64,000 nucleotides of DNA, from contig JAHCKM010000005.1 of NCBI GenBank assembly GCA_026125795.1, forward strand, positions 310,001 through 374,000, read 5' to 3'. Below, in pieces: positions 29,428-41,180 of the stretch. The position numbers and the translations under genes were made by a program. The DNA is from Burkholderiaceae bacterium (GTDB lineage Bacteria > Pseudomonadota > Gammaproteobacteria > Burkholderiales > Burkholderiaceae_C). The notes beneath the pieces were generated by a model. That model did not search any database. It saw nothing but the letters and a program-made list of their open reading frames with translations, and was not told where the DNA came from. How positions within the stretch are numbered: position 1 is the stretch's first letter; every line of letters starts with the position of its first letter.

Positions 29428-29838
29428 TCAGCGTTTCAGCGAATCGCGGATCTCGCGCAGCAGCACGATGTCTTCGGGCGCAGCAGCCGGCGGAGGAGGC
29501 GGCGTTTCCCTCTTCAGCCGGTTGATCTGCTTGACCATCAAGAAAATGATGAAGGCGAGGATCACAAAATTGATCGCCACCGTGATGAAGCTGCCGTAGG
29601 CGAACACGGCACCGGCCTTCTTGGCATCGGCAAGATTGGTCGCGGTCTGACCGGCCAGCGGGATGAAGTAGTTGCTGAAATCGAGACCGCCCAGCACCTT
29701 GCCCACCAAAGGCATGATCAGGTCGCCGACGATCGAATCGACGATCTTGCCGAAGGCGCCTCCGATGATCACGCCGACCGCAAGGTCGATCACGTTGCCC
29801 TTGATCGCGAACTCCTTGAACTCGCTGGTAAAGCTCAT
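29428..29838 (-). CDS. mscL: Large-conductance mechanosensitive channel
   Basis: A 136-residue MscL, which opens under membrane tension to release solutes after osmotic downshock. The pattern is classic: [20 protein letters not shown] for the N-terminal helix and first membrane span, [17 protein letters not shown], a periplasmic loop, then [21 protein letters not shown] Pro-rich linker and a C-terminal helix follow. AAGGAG precedes the ATG. A good promoter lies upstream (29885-29912). Confidence 0.97.
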   Translation of the reverse strand: MSFTSEFKEFAIKGNVIDLAVGVIIGGAFGKIVDSIVGDLIMPLVGKVLGGLDFSNYFIPLAGQTATNLADAKKAGAVFAYGSFITVAINFVILAFIIFLMVKQINRLKRETPPPPPAAAPEDIVLLREIRDSLKR

Positions 29839-29884
29839 GCTGGCTCCTTGTGGGTTCTTGCGGCCGCGTTTCGGGCCGCGGGGC

Positions 29885-29912
29885 AGTATTGCCGGAAGGT
29901 GCGTACTGTCAA
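29885..29912 (-). promoter_or_regulatory. Promoter of mscL
   Basis: On the minus strand a perfect -35 TTGACA (29907-29912) is followed after 16 bases by AATACT (29885-29890), a four-of-six match to the -10 consensus. Transcription would begin about 40 bases before the mscL ATG. Confidence 0.55.
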
Positions 29913-30003
29913 TGCGCGCAAGCGCCGCAACCGGGAGGGCTTGACGGCTCCGCTAAAATGCCCAGTTGCTCGCGCGCACGAGCCCCTTCACTCGAGGACC
30001 CAC

Positions 30004-30600
30004 ATGGCTGAGCCCAACGTCGACCCTGCCCGCCGCACCTGGCTGATGATCACCTGCGGCGCCGGGGCGGTCGGTGGCGTGGCGACGGCCGTACCGTTCG
30101 TTGCCAGCTTCACCCCGTCGGAGCGCGCCAAGGCGGCGGGTGCACCGGTCGAGGTGGACGTCTCGGCGCTCAAGCCCGGCGAGAAGACAGTGGTCGAATG
30201 GCGCGGCAAGCCGGTGTGGATCATGCGCCGCACGCCCGCGCAACTCGAGTCCCTGAAGAAGAGCGAGCCGCAGGTCGCGGACCCGAACTCCGAGCGCACG
30301 CAGTACCCGACGCCCGACTATGCCAAGAACCAGTGGCGTTCCATCAAGCCGGAGTTGTTTGTCGCGGTGGGCATCTGTTCGCACCTGGGGTGTTCGCCGA
30401 GCGACAAGTTCACGCCCGGCCCGCAGCCGTCGTTGCCCGACGACTGGGTCGGCGGCTTCTTGTGCCCGTGCCACGGTTCCACCTTCGACTTGGCTGGCCG
30501 CGTGTTCAAGAACAAGCCGGCGCCCGACAACCTCGAGGTTCCGCCGCACATGTACCTGTCCGACAACTCGCTGCTGATCGGCGAGGACAAGAAGGCCTGA
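30004..30600 (+). CDS. petA: Ubiquinol-cytochrome c reductase iron-sulfur subunit (Rieske)
   Basis: A 198-residue Rieske protein of the cytochrome bc1 complex, which passes electrons from ubiquinol to cytochrome c1. The N-terminus has a twin-arginine signal-anchor (ARRTWLMITCGAGAVGG). The 2Fe-2S ligands are in CSHLGCSPS (near 125) and CPCHGSTFDLAGRVF (near 158). The ATG at 30004 fits the Tat start. A TAAAAT hexamer at 29954-29959 may be the operon -10. It is the first gene of petABC. Confidence 0.97.
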   Translation: MAEPNVDPARRTWLMITCGAGAVGGVATAVPFVASFTPSERAKAAGAPVEVDVSALKPGEKTVVEWRGKPVWIMRRTPAQLESLKKSEPQVADPNSERTQYPTPDYAKNQWRSIKPELFVAVGICSHLGCSPSDKFTPGPQPSLPDDWVGGFLCPCHGSTFDLAGRVFKNKPAPDNLEVPPHMYLSDNSLLIGEDKKA

Positions 30601-30672
30601 CGCTCGGCGCGCCGGCCGCTCGGGCTGGCCGCATCGCCTGCCGCACACGCCAAGACAACAGAGGTCCATTGC

Positions 30673-32085
30673 ATGGCTGAGATGAAGGAAGCACCCGCCG
30701 GCGCCCCGCTGGGCATCAAGATGATGACCTGGCTCGACAACCGGTTCCCCAGCGCGTTCCAGGCGTACCGGGACCACATGTCGGAGTACTACGCGCCGAA
30801 GAACTTCAACTTCTGGTACTTCTTCGGCTCGTTGGCGATGGTGGTTCTGGTGATCCAGATCGTCACCGGCATTTTCCTGACGATGCACTACAAGCCCGAT
30901 GCGGCCAATGCATTCGCGTCGGTCGAGTACATCATGCGCGACGTGCCGGGCGGCTGGATCATTCGCTACATGCACAGCACGGGGGCAAGCGCGTTCTTCA
31001 TCGTCGTCTACCTCCACATGTACCGCGGGCTGATCTACGGCAGCTACCGCAAGCCGCGCGAGCTGGTGTGGATCTTCGGCTGCGCCATCTTCCTGTGCCT
31101 GATGGCCGAGGCCTTCTTCGGCTATCTGCTGCCGTGGGGCCAGATGAGCTACTGGGGCGCCCAGGTGATCGTCAACCTGTTCGCCGCGGTCCCGTTCATC
31201 GGACCTGACCTCGCGCTGCTGATCCGCGGCGACTACGTGGTCGGCGACGCCACCCTGAACCGATTCTTCGCCTTCCACGTGATCGCCGTGCCGTTGGTGC
31301 TGCTGGGCCTCGTCGTGGCCCACATCCTGGCGCTGCACGACGTCGGCTCCAACAACCCCGACGGCGTGGAGATCAAGGCCAAGAAGGACGCGCAGGGCCG
31401 GCCAATCGACGGCATCCCGTTCCACCCGTACTACTCGGTGCACGACACGCTCGGCGTGGCGGTGTTCCTGCTGATTTTCTGCGCGGTGATGTTCTTCGCG
31501 CCCGAACTCGGCGGTTACTTTCTCGAGTACAACAACTTCATCCCGGCCGATCCGCTGCTGACGCCCGCGCACATTGCGCCGGTGTGGTATTTCACGCCGT
31601 ACTACACCATCCTGCGTGCGACGACCGACCCGATGGTCAACATGCTGTGCGTGATCGTCGGTCTGGCCGCTGTGCTCAACCTGCTGAAGGGCAGGGGCTC
31701 GATGGCCGTCAAGGGGGGCCTGCTGATCGGTGCGGTCGTGCTGATCGCACTGATGAAGACCTTCGACGCCAAGTTCTGGGGCGTGGTGCTGATGGGCGGC
31801 GCCGTGATCGTGCTGTTCTTCCTGCCATGGCTGGACCAGAGTCCCGTCAAGTCGATCCGCTACCGGCCCAGCTGGCACAAGCTTGTGTACGCGGTGTTCG
31901 TCGTGGCGTTCCTGATCCTCGGCTACCAGGGCACGCAGCCGGCGGCGCCCAGCGGCTCCGGACTCGAGCTGCTGTCGCAGGCCTGCACGCTGATCTACTT
32001 CGGCTTCTTCCTGCTGATGCCCTGGTGGAGCCGGCAAGGCACGTTCAAGCCGGTGCCCGACCGCGTGACCTTCTCGGCCCACTGA
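30673..32085 (+). CDS. petB: Ubiquinol-cytochrome c reductase cytochrome b subunit
   Basis: A 470-residue di-heme cytochrome b with eight or more membrane helices. Heme ligands are the paired His in helix B (MHSTGASAFFIVVYLHMYRG) and in helix D (FHVIAVPLVLLGLVVAHILA). The Qo-site motif reads PVWY (in IAPVWYFTPYYTILRA), not the PEWY of mitochondria and alphaproteobacteria. A C-terminal hydrophobic extension of about 60 residues adds further helices. It lies 72 bases after petA. Confidence 0.98.
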   Translation: MAEMKEAPAGAPLGIKMMTWLDNRFPSAFQAYRDHMSEYYAPKNFNFWYFFGSLAMVVLVIQIVTGIFLTMHYKPDAANAFASVEYIMRDVPGGWIIRYMHSTGASAFFIVVYLHMYRGLIYGSYRKPRELVWIFGCAIFLCLMAEAFFGYLLPWGQMSYWGAQVIVNLFAAVPFIGPDLALLIRGDYVVGDATLNRFFAFHVIAVPLVLLGLVVAHILALHDVGSNNPDGVEIKAKKDAQGRPIDGIPFHPYYSVHDTLGVAVFLLIFCAVMFFAPELGGYFLEYNNFIPADPLLTPAHIAPVWYFTPYYTILRATTDPMVNMLCVIVGLAAVLNLLKGRGSMAVKGGLLIGAVVLIALMKTFDAKFWGVVLMGGAVIVLFFLPWLDQSPVKSIRYRPSWHKLVYAVFVVAFLILGYQGTQPAAPSGSGLELLSQACTLIYFGFFLLMPWWSRQGTFKPVPDRVTFSAH

Positions 32086-32093
32086 GAGCTGAA

Positions 32094-32876
32094 ATGATGA
32101 AGCGAATCCTCCTCAGCCTGTTGGCCGCCCTGTCACTTGCCGCCGCGTTGCCGGCTGCGGCTGCCGAAGGCGGCGCGCCGCTCGACCGCTTTCCGAAGGA
32201 GCGCGTCACCGACGTCGCGGCCCTGCAGAACGGCGCCAAGCTGTTCGTCAACTACTGCCTCAACTGCCACTCAGCTTCCGCCATGCGCTACAACCGCCTC
32301 ACCGATGACGCGGTGGGGCTGAACGAGGCGCAGATCAAGGACAACCTGCTGCTTGCGGGCGAAAAGGTCGGCGAGACCATGACCGTGGCGCTGCAGCCCA
32401 AACAAGGCAAGGAGTGGTTCGGCGCCGCGCCACCCGATCTGAGCCTGGTCGCGCGCTCGCGGGCCAGCTCGGCCGGCAGCGGGTCGGACTACCTCTACAC
32501 CTACATGCGCACGTTCTACCGCGACGACACCAAGGTGACCGGCTGGAACAACCTGGTTTTCCCGAGCGTCGCGATGCCGCATGTGTTCTGGGAGCTGCAA
32601 GGCCAGCAGCGCGCCGTGTTCGTCGATCGGCCCGATCCGCACGACGCGAAGAAGACGATCCACGTGTTCGATCGATTCGAGCCGATCAGCCCGGGCCTCC
32701 TGAGCAAGACCGAATACGACGCCGCGGTTGCCGACTTGGTGGCTTATCTGCAGTGGATGAGCGAACCGGCGCAGAACCAGCGCGTGCGCATCGGCGTGTG
32801 GGTGCTGCTCTTTCTTGGCCTGTTCACGCTGATCGCCTGGCGCCTGAACGCCGCGTATTGGAAAGACGTGAAGTGA
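32094..32876 (+). CDS. petC: Ubiquinol-cytochrome c reductase cytochrome c1 subunit
   Basis: A 260-residue membrane-anchored cytochrome c1. It has a signal peptide (LLSLLAALSLAAALPAAAA), the heme-attachment site CLNCH (near 58-62), an axial-ligand region around FPSVAMPHVFWELQGQQ, and a C-terminal anchor (IGVWVLLFLGLFTLIAWRL). Two adjacent ATG codons (32094 and 32097) are possible starts. It follows petB by eight bases and completes the bc1 operon. Confidence 0.97.
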   Translation: MMKRILLSLLAALSLAAALPAAAAEGGAPLDRFPKERVTDVAALQNGAKLFVNYCLNCHSASAMRYNRLTDDAVGLNEAQIKDNLLLAGEKVGETMTVALQPKQGKEWFGAAPPDLSLVARSRASSAGSGSDYLYTYMRTFYRDDTKVTGWNNLVFPSVAMPHVFWELQGQQRAVFVDRPDPHDAKKTIHVFDRFEPISPGLLSKTEYDAAVADLVAYLQWMSEPAQNQRVRIGVWVLLFLGLFTLIAWRLNAAYWKDVK

Positions 32877-32986
32877 CCCATGCGTCCGGCACCGTCAGAC
32901 GGCGCCGGACCTGAATCGTTCGCGGCGTGCGGCGACAACGGCCGCGCGTCGTGTCGCCGCCACAGAATCTTTCGGGAGTGTCACCC

Positions 32987-33598
32987 ATGATGGTGCTCTA
33001 TTCAGGAACCACCTGCCCCTACTCGCACCGCTGCCGCTTCGTGCTGTTCGAGAAGGGCATGGACTTCGAGATCCGCGACGTCGATCTGTTCGCCAAGCCG
33101 GAAGACATCGCGCTGATGAACCCGTACAACGAGGTGCCGATCCTCGTCGAGCGTGATCTGATCCTGTACGAGTCGCACATCATCAACGAGTACATCGACG
33201 AGCGCTTTCCGCACCCGCAGCTGATGCCCGGCGACCCGGTTGCGCGCGCGCGTGTGCGCCTCTTCCTGCTCAATTTCGAGAAGGAACTGTTCGCCCACGT
33301 CAATGTGCTGGAAAACCGCGGCATCAAGCCGACCGACAAACAGCTCGAGAAGGCGCGCTCGCAGATCCGCGACCGGCTGACGCAGCTGGCGCCGATCTTC
33401 CTGAAGAACAAATACATGCTGGGCGACGACTTCTCGATGCTCGACGTGGCGATCGCGCCGCTGCTGTGGCGGCTCGACTTTTACGGCATCGACATGTCGA
33501 AGAACGCCGCGCCGCTGCTCAAGTACGCCGAGCGCATCTTTTCGCGCCCGGCCTACATCGAAGCACTGACGCCATCGGAAAAGGTGATGCGCAAGTAG
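32987..33598 (+). CDS. sspA: Stringent starvation protein A
   Basis: A 203-residue SspA of the glutathione-S-transferase fold. In E. coli SspA binds RNA polymerase and alters transcription under starvation and acid stress. The N-terminal thioredoxin-like part begins MMVLYSGTTCPYSHRCRFVL and includes NPYNEVPILVERD. The helical part contains LFAHVNVLENRGI and MLGDDFSMLDVAIAPLLWRL. GGGAG lies upstream of the ATG at 32987. sspA-sspB downstream of petABC is a conserved order in Betaproteobacteria. Confidence 0.95.
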   Translation: MMVLYSGTTCPYSHRCRFVLFEKGMDFEIRDVDLFAKPEDIALMNPYNEVPILVERDLILYESHIINEYIDERFPHPQLMPGDPVARARVRLFLLNFEKELFAHVNVLENRGIKPTDKQLEKARSQIRDRLTQLAPIFLKNKYMLGDDFSMLDVAIAPLLWRLDFYGIDMSKNAAPLLKYAERIFSRPAYIEALTPSEKVMRK

Positions 33599-33631
33599 GC
33601 GCGCGGCGCAGCGCAGAGGGCGAGAAGCGTC

Positions 33632-34180
33632 ATGTCAACCGGCCCCAAGATGCCAGGCGCCGAGAGCCAAGGCAGCTCGACGCGGCCGTACCTGATCCGT
33701 GCGCTGCACGACTGGTGCACCGACAACGGCTTCACGCCCTACGTGGCGGTGTTCGTCGACCGCACGGTGCAGGTGCCGGTGGAGTACGTGAAGAACAACG
33801 AGATCGTGCTCAACATCGGCTTCGAGGCCACCAGCGGCCTTCGCCTGGGCAACGAAACCATCGAGTTCAAGGCCAGGTTCGGCGGCGTGGCCCGCGATAT
33901 CGTGGTGCCGGTGGATCATGTGGTGGCGATCTATGCGCGCGAAAACGGCCAGGGCATGGCTTTCCCCGCGCCGCACGCCGATGGCGCCGAGCAACCGGCC
34001 ACCCCGATCGAATCGCGTTCCAAAGGCGCTGTGCGTGGCCTGCGTCTTGCGTCGAGCGACGCCGCCGCGCTGCCCACGACCAACGGCGGTCCGCGCAAGG
34101 TGTCCAACGAGCCGCCGGAGCCCACCGAGCCGCCCGAGCCGCCGGCGGGCGGCCGGCCGTCGCTCAAGCGCGTGAAATAG
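33632..34180 (+). CDS. sspB: ClpXP protease adaptor SspB
   Basis: A 182-residue SspB, which tethers ssrA-tagged proteins to ClpXP. The folded domain runs from STRPYLIRALHDWCTDNG to VDHVVAIYARENGQGMAFP (about 12-112). A flexible Pro/Glu-rich tail follows, ending SLKRVK, which resembles the ClpX-binding XB motif at the end of E. coli SspB. It starts 33 bases after sspA. Confidence 0.95.
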   Translation: MSTGPKMPGAESQGSSTRPYLIRALHDWCTDNGFTPYVAVFVDRTVQVPVEYVKNNEIVLNIGFEATSGLRLGNETIEFKARFGGVARDIVVPVDHVVAIYARENGQGMAFPAPHADGAEQPATPIESRSKGAVRGLRLASSDAAALPTTNGGPRKVSNEPPEPTEPPEPPAGGRPSLKRVK

Positions 34181-34215
34181 CGCCCGGGTCCGGGCGCCGG
34201 CGCGCGACCACCACC

Positions 34216-34221
34216 TACAAT
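34216..34221 (+). promoter_or_regulatory. Candidate -10 box for tRNA-Thr
   Basis: TACAAT lies 15 bases before the tRNA, followed by a GC-rich stretch (TTCGGGCC) like the discriminators of stringently controlled stable-RNA promoters. No convincing -35 was found. Confidence 0.4.
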
Positions 34222-34236
34222 TCTTCGGGCCTGGAC

Positions 34237-34312
34237 GCCGACTTAGCTCAGTTGGTAGAGCAACCGCCTTGTAAGCGGTAGGTCATCTGTTCGAGTCAGA
34301 TAGTCGGCACCA
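34237..34312 (+). tRNA. tRNA-Thr (anticodon TGT)
   Basis: A 76-base cloverleaf with encoded CCA. The acceptor stem GCCGACT pairs with AGTCGGC. The D arm contains AGCTCAGTTGGTAGAGC. The anticodon stem ACCGC/GCGGT (34263-34267, 34275-34279) encloses loop CTTGTAA with anticodon TGT at 34270-34272. The T arm has GTTCGAGTC. It reads ACA threonine codons. It lies between sspB and the convergent lytic transglycosylase gene. Confidence 0.97.
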
Positions 34313-34325
34313 CAGCCGTTGTGCA

Positions 34326-35342
34326 TCAGGGACGCCGGTTGGCGGCTCGCGTGGTTTCGCGGAGTTGACGCAGCACCGCCGATGGCGCGGTCACGGTCGC
34401 GTCATAGGAATGCGAATCGCGTCCGCCCAACATGCTGAGGATCCGAGCCACGTAGTGACGCGTCTCCGCGTAAGGCGGTATTCCCTGGTAGCGCTCCACC
34501 GCACCTTCGCCGGCGTTGTAGGCAGCCAGAGTCAGTGCCAGGTCGCCCTCGAAGTAGGCGAGCAGCCACCGCAGATAGGCCATGCCGCCTTTGATGTTCT
34601 CAACCGGGTCTTTGATGTTGGAGACACCAAAGCGGCTCGCCGTGCCCGGAATGAGCTGCATGAGCCCCTGCGCATTCTTGGGCGACACGGCCAGCGGGTT
34701 GAAGTTGGACTCCGTTGCCATCACCGCCAGCACGAGTTGTGGTTGAAGCTTGTAGTCGGGCGCGAACAGGTTGACGAACCGCACGATGTGTTCGGGCGCG
34801 GTTGGGAACTGGTCTGCCGGCCGCATCGCTTCTGCGGCCGGAGCTGTTGTCGGGGCTTTGGCAACGCTCGTGCTCGGAGGTGCCTCGAACGTCGGGGCGC
34901 GAAGGCAGGGCGGTACCGCCCCGCGCGGTAGCCCCAACGCCTCGAGCATGTTCCGGGCTTGAACCACGCCTTGCTCGGCGGCTGCGGCGAACAGGTGGGC
35001 CGCTTGCGCGTCGTCGCGCTGGATGCCGCGCGCGTTGATCAGCATCCAAGCCAGGTTGAACTGGGCCTCTGCATCACCGTGGCGCGCGGCCCGACAGTAG
35101 AGCTGCGCCGCCAGCACAGGATCGGCGGGGACGCCGTCGCCGCGTTCATAGGCGATCGCTTCGCTGCGCCAGCGCTCGATCTCCAACGCGATGGCAGGTC
35201 GGACCTCGGGCGGGGGGATCGTGAAACCTGGCAGCGGGCCCACCGGCACGGTCTGCGCGGCGAGCGGTGCCGCCCACAGCAGCGGGGTCAGCGTTGCGAG
35301 GCTGAATCGCACCACACGCCTCTGGCCGCGTCCCATCGCCAT
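34326..35342 (-). CDS. Lytic transglycosylase with Sel1-like repeats (SLT domain)
   Basis: A 338-residue exported murein transglycosylase. It has a signal peptide (about 12-29, ending PLAAQ). Sel1/TPR-like repeats follow (DPVLAAQLYCRAARHGDAEA, DDAQAAHLFAAAAEQG; about 70-140). The C-terminal SLT domain has the catalytic Glu in MATESNFNPLAVSPKNAQGL, then MQLIPGTASRFG and LTLAAYNAGEGAVERYQG. It would cleave peptidoglycan glycan strands to 1,6-anhydro ends. The gene is immediately downstream of, and convergent with, the tRNA. Confidence 0.92.
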   Translation of the reverse strand: MAMGRGQRRVVRFSLATLTPLLWAAPLAAQTVPVGPLPGFTIPPPEVRPAIALEIERWRSEAIAYERGDGVPADPVLAAQLYCRAARHGDAEAQFNLAWMLINARGIQRDDAQAAHLFAAAAEQGVVQARNMLEALGLPRGAVPPCLRAPTFEAPPSTSVAKAPTTAPAAEAMRPADQFPTAPEHIVRFVNLFAPDYKLQPQLVLAVMATESNFNPLAVSPKNAQGLMQLIPGTASRFGVSNIKDPVENIKGGMAYLRWLLAYFEGDLALTLAAYNAGEGAVERYQGIPPYAETRHYVARILSMLGGRDSHSYDATVTAPSAVLRQLRETTRAANRRP

Positions 35343-35465
35343 GTTGCCATTCGAGTTGGGGCGTGAAGTTTGCCGCCAACCCGTCCCGCACCGCCAGAGT
35401 CCAGGGTCCCACGACTCGGGGGTTGCTCGCGCAGCGCTCGCGCGGGCCGGATCGACCGCGATGGA

Positions 35466-35774
35466 TCAGGTGCGCGGCCGCACCTTGATCCGGATCGGCA
35501 GGGCCGGGCATCCTTGGAGCAACAGGCGCTCTTCGAACAGCGGCACGAGTTGACGCAATTTGGCGGCCACTGCCGCATTGGCGGCCAGTAAAGTCCAGCC
35601 GTGAACGTCCACCGGTCCGGGCTGCGCCCCGGCGGCCAACCCGGCTGGCAAGACCGGCGCAATGCAATCGAAGCGGCGCTTCGATTCGCGCACCCGCTCG
35701 GCCAGTAGCGCCAACGGCTTGCTGGCGTGCAAAGCGTCGGACAGCGGCAGTGCCTGTTGCGCCTTGGCGGACAT
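35466..35774 (-). CDS. DUF721 (DciA-like) protein
   Basis: A 102-residue protein of the DUF721 family. In some bacteria a member called DciA helps load the replicative helicase; Betaproteobacterial members are short and less well studied. The visible pattern is LPLSDALHASKPLALLAERV, then VHGWTLLAANAAVAAKLRQL and VPLFEERLLLQG, ending IRIKVRPR. The ATG at 35774 is 16 bases from the divergent M23 start, so both genes must share a compact control region. This gene beside an M23 peptidase and secA is a typical Burkholderiales order. Confidence 0.78.
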   Translation of the reverse strand: MSAKAQQALPLSDALHASKPLALLAERVRESKRRFDCIAPVLPAGLAAGAQPGPVDVHGWTLLAANAAVAAKLRQLVPLFEERLLLQGCPALPIRIKVRPRT

Positions 35775-35790
35775 GGCAAGGAGTTTAGCG

Positions 35791-36939
35791 ATGCAGATTC
35801 TGATCACCGATTCGACGCTGGTGCGCACGCGCGCGCTGACCATCAAGCGCTGGCAGTTCGCGCTCGGCGGTGCGCTGCTTGCCGCGCTGCTGATGATGGT
35901 GTCGGGCGCGATCTATCACTTCATCTTCCTGACCGCGGCGCGCGAGGGCTGGCCGTTGATGGGTCAATTGGTCAAGCTGATCGTGCGTGAGGAGAGCGCG
36001 CAGCGCGAGCGCTTCATGCGCGAAAACCTCGATGCGATCGCGTTGCGTGTCGGCGAAATGCAGGCCAAGGTCGTGAAGCTCGAGGCGCTGAGTGAACGCG
36101 TCACCGGCATGGCCGGCGTCAAGACCGACGACCTGAGGGCTTTACCCTCGCGCAGCAAAGGTGGCGGACAGGGCGGCCCGTTCGTGCCGCTGTCGCAGCC
36201 CTCGCTCGAGCAGCTCAACGAAGCAATCGACCAGCTCGACGAACGCGCCGGCATCGGCGGCGACCTGTTCACGCTGGTGGAGTCGCGGCTGTTCGAGGCG
36301 AAGTTGCTCGCCAACCTCGTTCCGAGCACACATCCGGTGGCAGGTCCGGTGGGCTCGGGCTTCGGCTTTCGAATCGACCCGATCACGGGACGCGCCGCGC
36401 TGCACACCGGGCTCGACTTCCCGTCCGACGTGGGTACGCCGATCCTGGCGGCGGCCGGTGGCATCGTGATCGTCAGCGAGAACCATCCGGCCTATGGCCA
36501 GATGATCGAGGTCGACCACGGCAACGCGCTCGTGACGCGCTACGCCCACGCGTCGAAGCTGCTGGTCAAGACCGGTACCCTGGTTAAACGCGGCCAGAAG
36601 ATCGCCGAAGTGGGCAATTCCGGCCGCTCCACCGGCCCGCACCTGCACTTTGAAGTGATGCTCTCCGGCGTGCAGCAGAACCCGACGCGCTTTCTCAACG
36701 GACAGGTGACCACACCGGCCGTGGTGGCCGACGGCGCCAAGTGGCGAGCTGCTCGCCGGCGCGCGGCTGCTGCGGCAGCTGAAACCGTCACGGCGGCCAC
36801 TCCCACGCCGGCCGTCGCCCTGAGCCCGGCAGCAGACTCGACCAACGCGCGACCGGTTCCGGCTGCGGATCCAGCGCCGCCGCGCGCAGCGCCAGCAGCG
36901 CCTGCAGCGGAACCGGACGGCGCCATGCCCACGCCCTGA
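35791..36939 (+). CDS. M23-family peptidoglycan peptidase/envelope protein
   Basis: A 382-residue membrane-anchored M23 peptidase. It has one N-terminal helix (WQFALGGALLAALLMMVSGA), a coiled-coil region (ESAQRERF to about 115), then a LytM domain (about 185-310) with zinc ligands in HTGLDFPSD and HLHFEV. The tail is Ala/Pro-rich. Active-site residues look intact, so it may be a true D,D-endopeptidase rather than an EnvC-type activator. AAGGAG lies 10 bases upstream of the ATG. Confidence 0.9.
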   Translation: MQILITDSTLVRTRALTIKRWQFALGGALLAALLMMVSGAIYHFIFLTAAREGWPLMGQLVKLIVREESAQRERFMRENLDAIALRVGEMQAKVVKLEALSERVTGMAGVKTDDLRALPSRSKGGGQGGPFVPLSQPSLEQLNEAIDQLDERAGIGGDLFTLVESRLFEAKLLANLVPSTHPVAGPVGSGFGFRIDPITGRAALHTGLDFPSDVGTPILAAAGGIVIVSENHPAYGQMIEVDHGNALVTRYAHASKLLVKTGTLVKRGQKIAEVGNSGRSTGPHLHFEVMLSGVQQNPTRFLNGQVTTPAVVADGAKWRAARRRAAAAAAETVTAATPTPAVALSPAADSTNARPVPAADPAPPRAAPAAPAAEPDGAMPTP

Positions 36940-37105
36940 CGTCAGAGCCGGGCCGCGCGCATGGCGTGGCCTTGCCGCCGCAGGCCCCAGCCGTGTCGGG
37001 TCCGGCTGCTAAACTGCCCGGCTTTCGGCACACGCTCGACGACGGGTCGGGCCGTTGGGCCGCAGGTGCCGCGCCGTGCCGGCAGCCCTGGAGCGCACTT
37101 CCCGC

Positions 37106-39850
<2,745 letters not shown>

Positions 39851-39865
39851 CCGCTTCTCGCTGAC

Positions 39866-41095
39866 ATGCCTGTCAATCTGACCGCACCGCGTGCCGCCGA
39901 GCTGCACGCCGTTGCCGGCCTGCGCATCGGCATCGCGATGGCGGGCATCCGCAAGGCCAACCGCAAGGATCTGGTGGTGTTCGCGCTCGACGAGGGCTCG
40001 TCTGCCGCCGGGGTATTCACCCGCAACCGCTTCTGCGCGGCACCGGTGCAGTTGTGCCGTGAGCACCTGGCGGCCGGCAGCGGCATCCGGGCGCTGTTGA
40101 TCAACACCGGTAACGCCAACGCCGGTACCGGTGCCGACGGCTTGGCACGCGCACGCCGCAGCTGCGAGTCCCTTGGCCGGCTGATCGGCGTGGAGCCGCG
40201 GCAGGTGCTGCCGTTTTCCACCGGCGTGATCATGGAGACGCTGCCCATCGATCGGCTCGAGGCGGGCTTGCCGGCCGCCGTGGGTGCGCTCAAGCCCGAC
40301 GCCTGGCTCGACGCCGCCGAAGGCATCATGACCACCGACACTTGTCCGAAGGCGGCCTCGCGGCAGGTGCAGATCGGCGGCCGCACGGTCACGGTGACGG
40401 GCATCGCCAAGGGCGCTGGCATGATTCGCCCCGACATGGCCACGATGCTGGGCTTCGTCGCCACCGATGCAGCGATCGTCCCTTCTGCGCTGCAAGCGCT
40501 GCTGCATGAAGCGGCCGACGCCAGCTTCAACCGCATCACGGTCGACGGCGACACGTCCACCAACGATTCGTTCGTGCTGGTGGCCACGCAGCGCGCCGGG
40601 CACGCGCGCATCGAGTCGCTCGACTCGGACGAGGGCCGCGCGCTGCGCGACGCGGTGGTCGCGGTGTCGGTGCAGCTGGCGCAAGCGATCGTGCGCGACG
40701 GCGAGGGTGCCACCAAGTTCATCACCGTGCGTGTCGAAGGCGGACGCGACGCCTCCGAATGCCGCCGCGTGGCCTACGCCATCGCGCACTCGCCGCTGGT
40801 GAAGACCGCGTTCTTCGCCAGCGACCCCAACCTCGGTCGCATCCTGGCGGCGGTGGGCTACGCCGGAATCGCCGATCTCGATCAAGGCATGATCGACCTG
40901 CACCTCGACGACGTGCACGTGGCACGCCAGGGTGGACGCCACCCCGAGTACCGCGAAGAGCAGGGCCAGCGGGTGATGAAACAAGCCGAGATCACGGTGC
41001 GGGTCCACCTGCACCGGGGGTCGGCGTCCAGCGAAGTCTGGACGTGCGACCTGTCGCACGACTACGTCAGCATCAACGCCGACTACCGGTCCTAG
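39866..41095 (+). CDS. argJ: Bifunctional ornithine acetyltransferase/N-acetylglutamate synthase
   Basis: A 409-residue ArgJ, which recycles the acetyl group from acetylornithine to glutamate in arginine synthesis. The autoprocessing site is visible as [16 protein letters not shown]: the enzyme cleaves before the Thr of ATML to give alpha and beta chains. Other landmarks are [21 protein letters not shown] and the C-terminal [18 protein letters not shown]. It starts 15 bases after secA and is probably cotranscribed with it. Confidence 0.97.
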   Translation: MPVNLTAPRAAELHAVAGLRIGIAMAGIRKANRKDLVVFALDEGSSAAGVFTRNRFCAAPVQLCREHLAAGSGIRALLINTGNANAGTGADGLARARRSCESLGRLIGVEPRQVLPFSTGVIMETLPIDRLEAGLPAAVGALKPDAWLDAAEGIMTTDTCPKAASRQVQIGGRTVTVTGIAKGAGMIRPDMATMLGFVATDAAIVPSALQALLHEAADASFNRITVDGDTSTNDSFVLVATQRAGHARIESLDSDEGRALRDAVVAVSVQLAQAIVRDGEGATKFITVRVEGGRDASECRRVAYAIAHSPLVKTAFFASDPNLGRILAAVGYAGIADLDQGMIDLHLDDVHVARQGGRHPEYREEQGQRVMKQAEITVRVHLHRGSASSEVWTCDLSHDYVSINADYRS

Positions 41096-41104
41096 GGACG
41101 TCTG

Positions 41105-41126
41105 CGCCGCAAGCCCTCTTGCGGTG
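41105..41126 (+). terminator. Candidate terminator hairpin after argJ
   Basis: A perfect 7-bp stem CCGCAAG/CTTGCGG with loop CCCT lies 12 bases after the argJ stop, extended by a wobble and a G-C pair. The following sequence (TGCTGCTTTG) is only weakly T-rich, so termination may be partial. Confidence 0.45.
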
Positions 41127-41180
41127 CTGCTTTGAGCGCTGTTAGCATTGCCGCCACCTTTCATGCGCAAAGGCGAACCC

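Noticed and set aside
34237-34312. tRNA-Thr as an integration site for a mobile element
   Set aside because: There is no integrase and no duplicated tRNA 3' end in the flanks, and both neighbours are ordinary conserved genes.
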